From Lachnospiraceae bacterium (GTDB taxonomy: Bacteria; Bacillota; Clostridia; Lachnospirales; Lachnospiraceae): 64,000 nucleotides of DNA. The notes beneath the pieces are model-generated. The model made no database searches, had not been told where the DNA came from, and saw only the letters and a list, made by a program, of their open reading frames with translations. This document shows, one piece after another, positions 62,325-64,000 of this stretch. Location of the stretch: assembly GCA_017539565.1 (NCBI GenBank), contig JAFYCS010000023.1, positions 1 to 64,000 on the forward strand. Reading direction: 5' to 3'. A program made the translations under genes and the position numbers. Numbering within the stretch: the stretch's first letter is position 1; the number at the start of each line of letters is the position of its first letter.

Positions 62325-62882
62325 TTATACGCGGCTTAAGTACTCTCCGGTTCTGGTATCGATCTTGATCTTCTCACCGATCTCTACAAAGAGAGGTACG
62401 GAAACCTGAGCACCGGTCTCAACTGTAGCAGGCTTGGATGCACCTGTAGCAGTATCACCCTTGAAGCCGGGCTCTGTATCGGTAACCTCAAGCTCTACAA
62501 ACAGAGGAGGCTCTATAGCAAATACATTGCCGTTGTGTGAGCAGACCTTAACCATCTCATTTTCCTTAACGAACTTAAGAGCATCGCCAACTGTCTCTGA
62601 ATTGAGGGCTACCTGCTCATAGTTCTCGGTATCCATGAAGTTGAACAGATCTCCGTCTGAATAGAGATACTGCATCTCCTTCCTGTCGATACGTGCCTGG
62701 GGGCATTTCTCGGTAGGTCTGAAGGTACGCTCTACCACGCCGCCGTTCTTGATATCCTTAAGCTTTGTCCTGACAAAAGCTGCGCCCTTGCCGGGTTTTA
62801 CGTGCTGAAACTCAACTATCTGATATACGCTGTTATCAAGCTCGATAGTCATGCCGTTTCTGAAATCACCTGCAGAAATCAT
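62325..62882 (-). CDS. efp: Elongation factor P
   Basis: A 185-residue EF-P with three beta-barrel domains, which lets the ribosome pass polyproline stretches. The KOW-like N domain carries the loop [11 protein letters not shown] with the tip residue Lys32, the position modified or functional in Firmicutes EF-P. Later text is YMQYLYSD-like ([15 protein letters not shown]), [15 protein letters not shown] and [14 protein letters not shown] at the end. It is relevant here because several surface proteins nearby carry Pro-rich linkers. The ATG at 62882 follows AGGAGGAAG, and its own promoter lies upstream. Confidence 0.97.
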   Translation of the reverse strand: MISAGDFRNGMTIELDNSVYQIVEFQHVKPGKGAAFVRTKLKDIKNGGVVERTFRPTEKCPQARIDRKEMQYLYSDGDLFNFMDTENYEQVALNSETVGDALKFVKENEMVKVCSHNGNVFAIEPPLFVELEVTDTEPGFKGDTATGASKPATVETGAQVSVPLFVEIGEKIKIDTRTGEYLSRV

Positions 62883-62930
62883 TATTACTTCCTCCTGGAT
62901 TGTCTTTAACTTTTGCGCTAATACCTGCCT

Positions 62931-62959
62931 AGAATATCATAAGGCAGGATAATTTTCAA
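62931..62959 (-). promoter_or_regulatory. Promoter of efp overlapped by an inverted repeat
   Basis: On the minus strand, TTGAAA (62954-62959), 17-base spacer, TATTCT (62931-62936) preceded by TGA. A perfect 7-bp inverted repeat, CCTGCCT (62924-62930) and AGGCAGG (62942-62948), flanks the -10 box on both sides, placing one arm in the spacer and one at the start site. It looks like an operator. Confidence 0.7.
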
Positions 62960-62991
62960 CTACTTTTTTATCTACATATCTAAGCCTGTAC

Positions 62992-63130
62992 ATCTTAAGG
63001 AATCCCCCCATGTTCATGGGTCCCCCCCCTTGCGAATATCTTAAGGCATCTTTACGTCTCAAGGTATCCACCGGCTTCGCCGGTACCCCTTGAGACCAGC
63101 CCTCGCTTCGCGCGGGCCCCTCCTTAAGAT
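62992..63130 (-). repeat. Compound palindromic element in the pnp 3' region
   Basis: Nested inverted repeats begin at the pnp stop codon. Outer stem ATCTTAAGG (63038-63046) with CCTTAAGAT (63122-63130). Inside it are arm B, GTCTCAAGG (63056-63064) with CCTTGAGAC (63088-63096), capped by ACCGGC/GCCGGT (63070-63075 with 63079-63084), and arm C, GCCC/GGGC (99-102 with 114-117 of 63xxx) with CGC/GCG. The RNA would be a three-way junction. Both arms end in GCGAAGC loops on the minus strand. A further ATCTTAAGG copy (62992-63000) and a hairpin CCCAT/ATGGG (63007-63020) follow. No gene is needed to explain it. Confidence 0.7.
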
Positions 63131-64000
63131 TACTGCTCCACATCCTTCATTGAGAATGTATATCTGCCGGGGTTCTTGGGATCCTTGCCAAGGCAGATGA
63201 CCTTAACCTCATCTCCGATGGAGAGAACATCCTCAACCTTGTCGATCCTGCGGTTGGCAATACGTGATATATGTACCATGCCTTCCTTGCCGGGAGCAAA
63301 CTCTACGAACGCACCAAAGTCCTTGATGCTTACTACCTTACCGGTGAAGATCTGTCCTTCTTCGAACTCGGTAACGATGGTCTGGATCATCTTAACAGCA
63401 TCATCCATAGCCTTGGGATCGGTACCGCATACGCTGACTGCACCGTCATCGGTAATGTCAACCTTAACACCGGTACGTGCGATGATCTCGTTGATGGTCT
63501 TTCCTCTCTGTCCCACAACCTCACCGATCTTATCGGGATCGATGGTGATCTGGATGATCTTGGGAGCATACTCATTAACGGTAGCTCTGGGTGCTGCGAT
63601 AGCCGGCTTCATGCAGTTCTCCATGATGAAGAGTCTTGCATCACGGCAGCGTGCGATAGCGCCCTCTACGATAGGTCTGGTCAGACCGTGGATCTTGATA
63701 TCCATCTGGATAGCTGTGATACCGTCCTTGGTGCCGGTAACCTTGAAGTCCATATCTCCGAAGAAGTCCTCAAGGCCCTGGATATCGGTAAGCAGAACGA
63801 AATCATCATCGGTCTCGCCTGTTACCAGACCGCAGGAGATACCTGCTACCATCTTCTTGATGGGAACGCCTGCAGCCATAAGTGACATACAGGATGCACA
63901 GGTACTTGCCATTGAAGTAGAACCGTTGGACTCAAAGGTCTCACTTACTGTACGGATAGCATAAGGGAACTCTTCCTCACTGGGGATAACAGGAAGCAGT
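63130..64000 (-). CDS. pnp: Polyribonucleotide nucleotidyltransferase, C-terminal part (runs off window)
   Basis: The 3' part of PNPase, a phosphorolytic exoribonuclease of RNA turnover. The visible part covers the end of the second RNase PH domain (GSTSMASTCASCMSLMAAGVP, FGDMDFKVTGTKDGITAIQMD). Then come the KH domain (TIDPDKIGEVVGQRGKTINEI, with GxxG-type loop GQRG) and the S1 domain (GKVVSIKDFGAFVEFAPGKEGMVHIS), ending SMKDVEQ. The reading frame is open to the window edge, so the start lies upstream beyond 64000. Its stop TAA abuts the palindromic element. efp lies downstream with its own promoter. Confidence 0.97.
   Translation of the reverse strand, partial: LLPVIPSEEEFPYAIRTVSETFESNGSTSMASTCASCMSLMAAGVPIKKMVAGISCGLVTGETDDDFVLLTDIQGLEDFFGDMDFKVTGTKDGITAIQMDIKIHGLTRPIVEGAIARCRDARLFIMENCMKPAIAAPRATVNEYAPKIIQITIDPDKIGEVVGQRGKTINEIIARTGVKVDITDDGAVSVCGTDPKAMDDAVKMIQTIVTEFEEGQIFTGKVVSIKDFGAFVEFAPGKEGMVHISRIANRRIDKVEDVLSIGDEVKVICLGKDPKNPGRYTFSMKDVEQ

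Noticed and set aside
62937..63143. Minus-strand 68-codon frame over the palindromic element
   Set aside because: It begins inside pnp and follows the palindrome; codons are dictated by stems. It looks like a spurious frame often produced by such elements.

Overview
The window reads as chromosomal DNA of an anaerobic Gram-positive Clostridia member, most likely Lachnospiraceae. Reasons: strong AGGAGG-type ribosome sites before most genes, sigma-A promoters usually with an extended TGn -10, a DNA polymerase I without proofreading motifs, the paired UPF0210/ACT genes, a DUF5688 gene, and many very large secreted proteins built from Big2-like, chitobiase-like, CAP, SLH and LRR modules. There is no phage, insertion sequence or CRISPR array. 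No stretch over about 250 bases lacks a gene.

Layout. 1-3168 (minus): branched-chain amino acid operon ilvB, two acetolactate synthase small subunits, and the start of ilvC. 3241: divergent small lipoprotein. 3708-10951 (minus): one long tight unit from a strong promoter before argH: argH, asd, an archaeal-type AAA ATPase, topB, an HD-domain gene and a PF06541 membrane protein. 10948-22662 (minus): three exported proteins, namely an M3-type metallopeptidase with a membrane anchor and collagen-like tail, a papain-like (C1A) protease, and a subtilisin-fold protein that has lost most catalytic residues. 22705-27316 (minus): UPF0210, ACT, a metallo-beta-lactamase-fold hydrolase and an FtsA-like actin-fold protein. 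27455-36723 (minus): polA, coaE, a giant tandem-CAP surface protein and a lipoprotein. 36790: tRNA-Leu(CAA) with its own promoter and terminator. 37026-41988 (minus): an LRR/SLH protein with a 14-copy hexapeptide linker, and a TIM-barrel glycosidase-like lipoprotein. 42152-47807: a membrane/helical-repeat protein, a diguanylate cyclase, an AlkD-type DNA glycosylase, a glycerol-1-phosphate dehydrogenase-like enzyme, two small proteins and an SGNH hydrolase.

47940-55664 (minus): a unit starting with a 1102-residue soluble protein that joins a LacI-type sugar-sensor fold, an intact EAL (c-di-GMP phosphodiesterase) domain and a beta-helix-like C terminus, coupled to DUF58, transglutaminase and MoxR genes. 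Divergent from it (55789-59515, plus) is an operon of a membrane-anchored FKBP/trigger-factor-like foldase and a polar amino acid ABC transporter. The two promoters are back to back and share an inverted repeat across both -35 boxes. 59524-64000 (minus): an SH3-repeat membrane protein directly behind tRNA-Arg(CCG), DUF5688, efp, a compound palindromic element and the 3' part of pnp.

The most interesting material is (1) the sensor-EAL-beta-helix protein and its coupled surface operon, (2) the predicted dead subtilisin, (3) the nested palindromic element that begins at the pnp stop codon, and (4) several operator-like inverted repeats on promoters. Functions rest on motifs read by eye; no database search was run.
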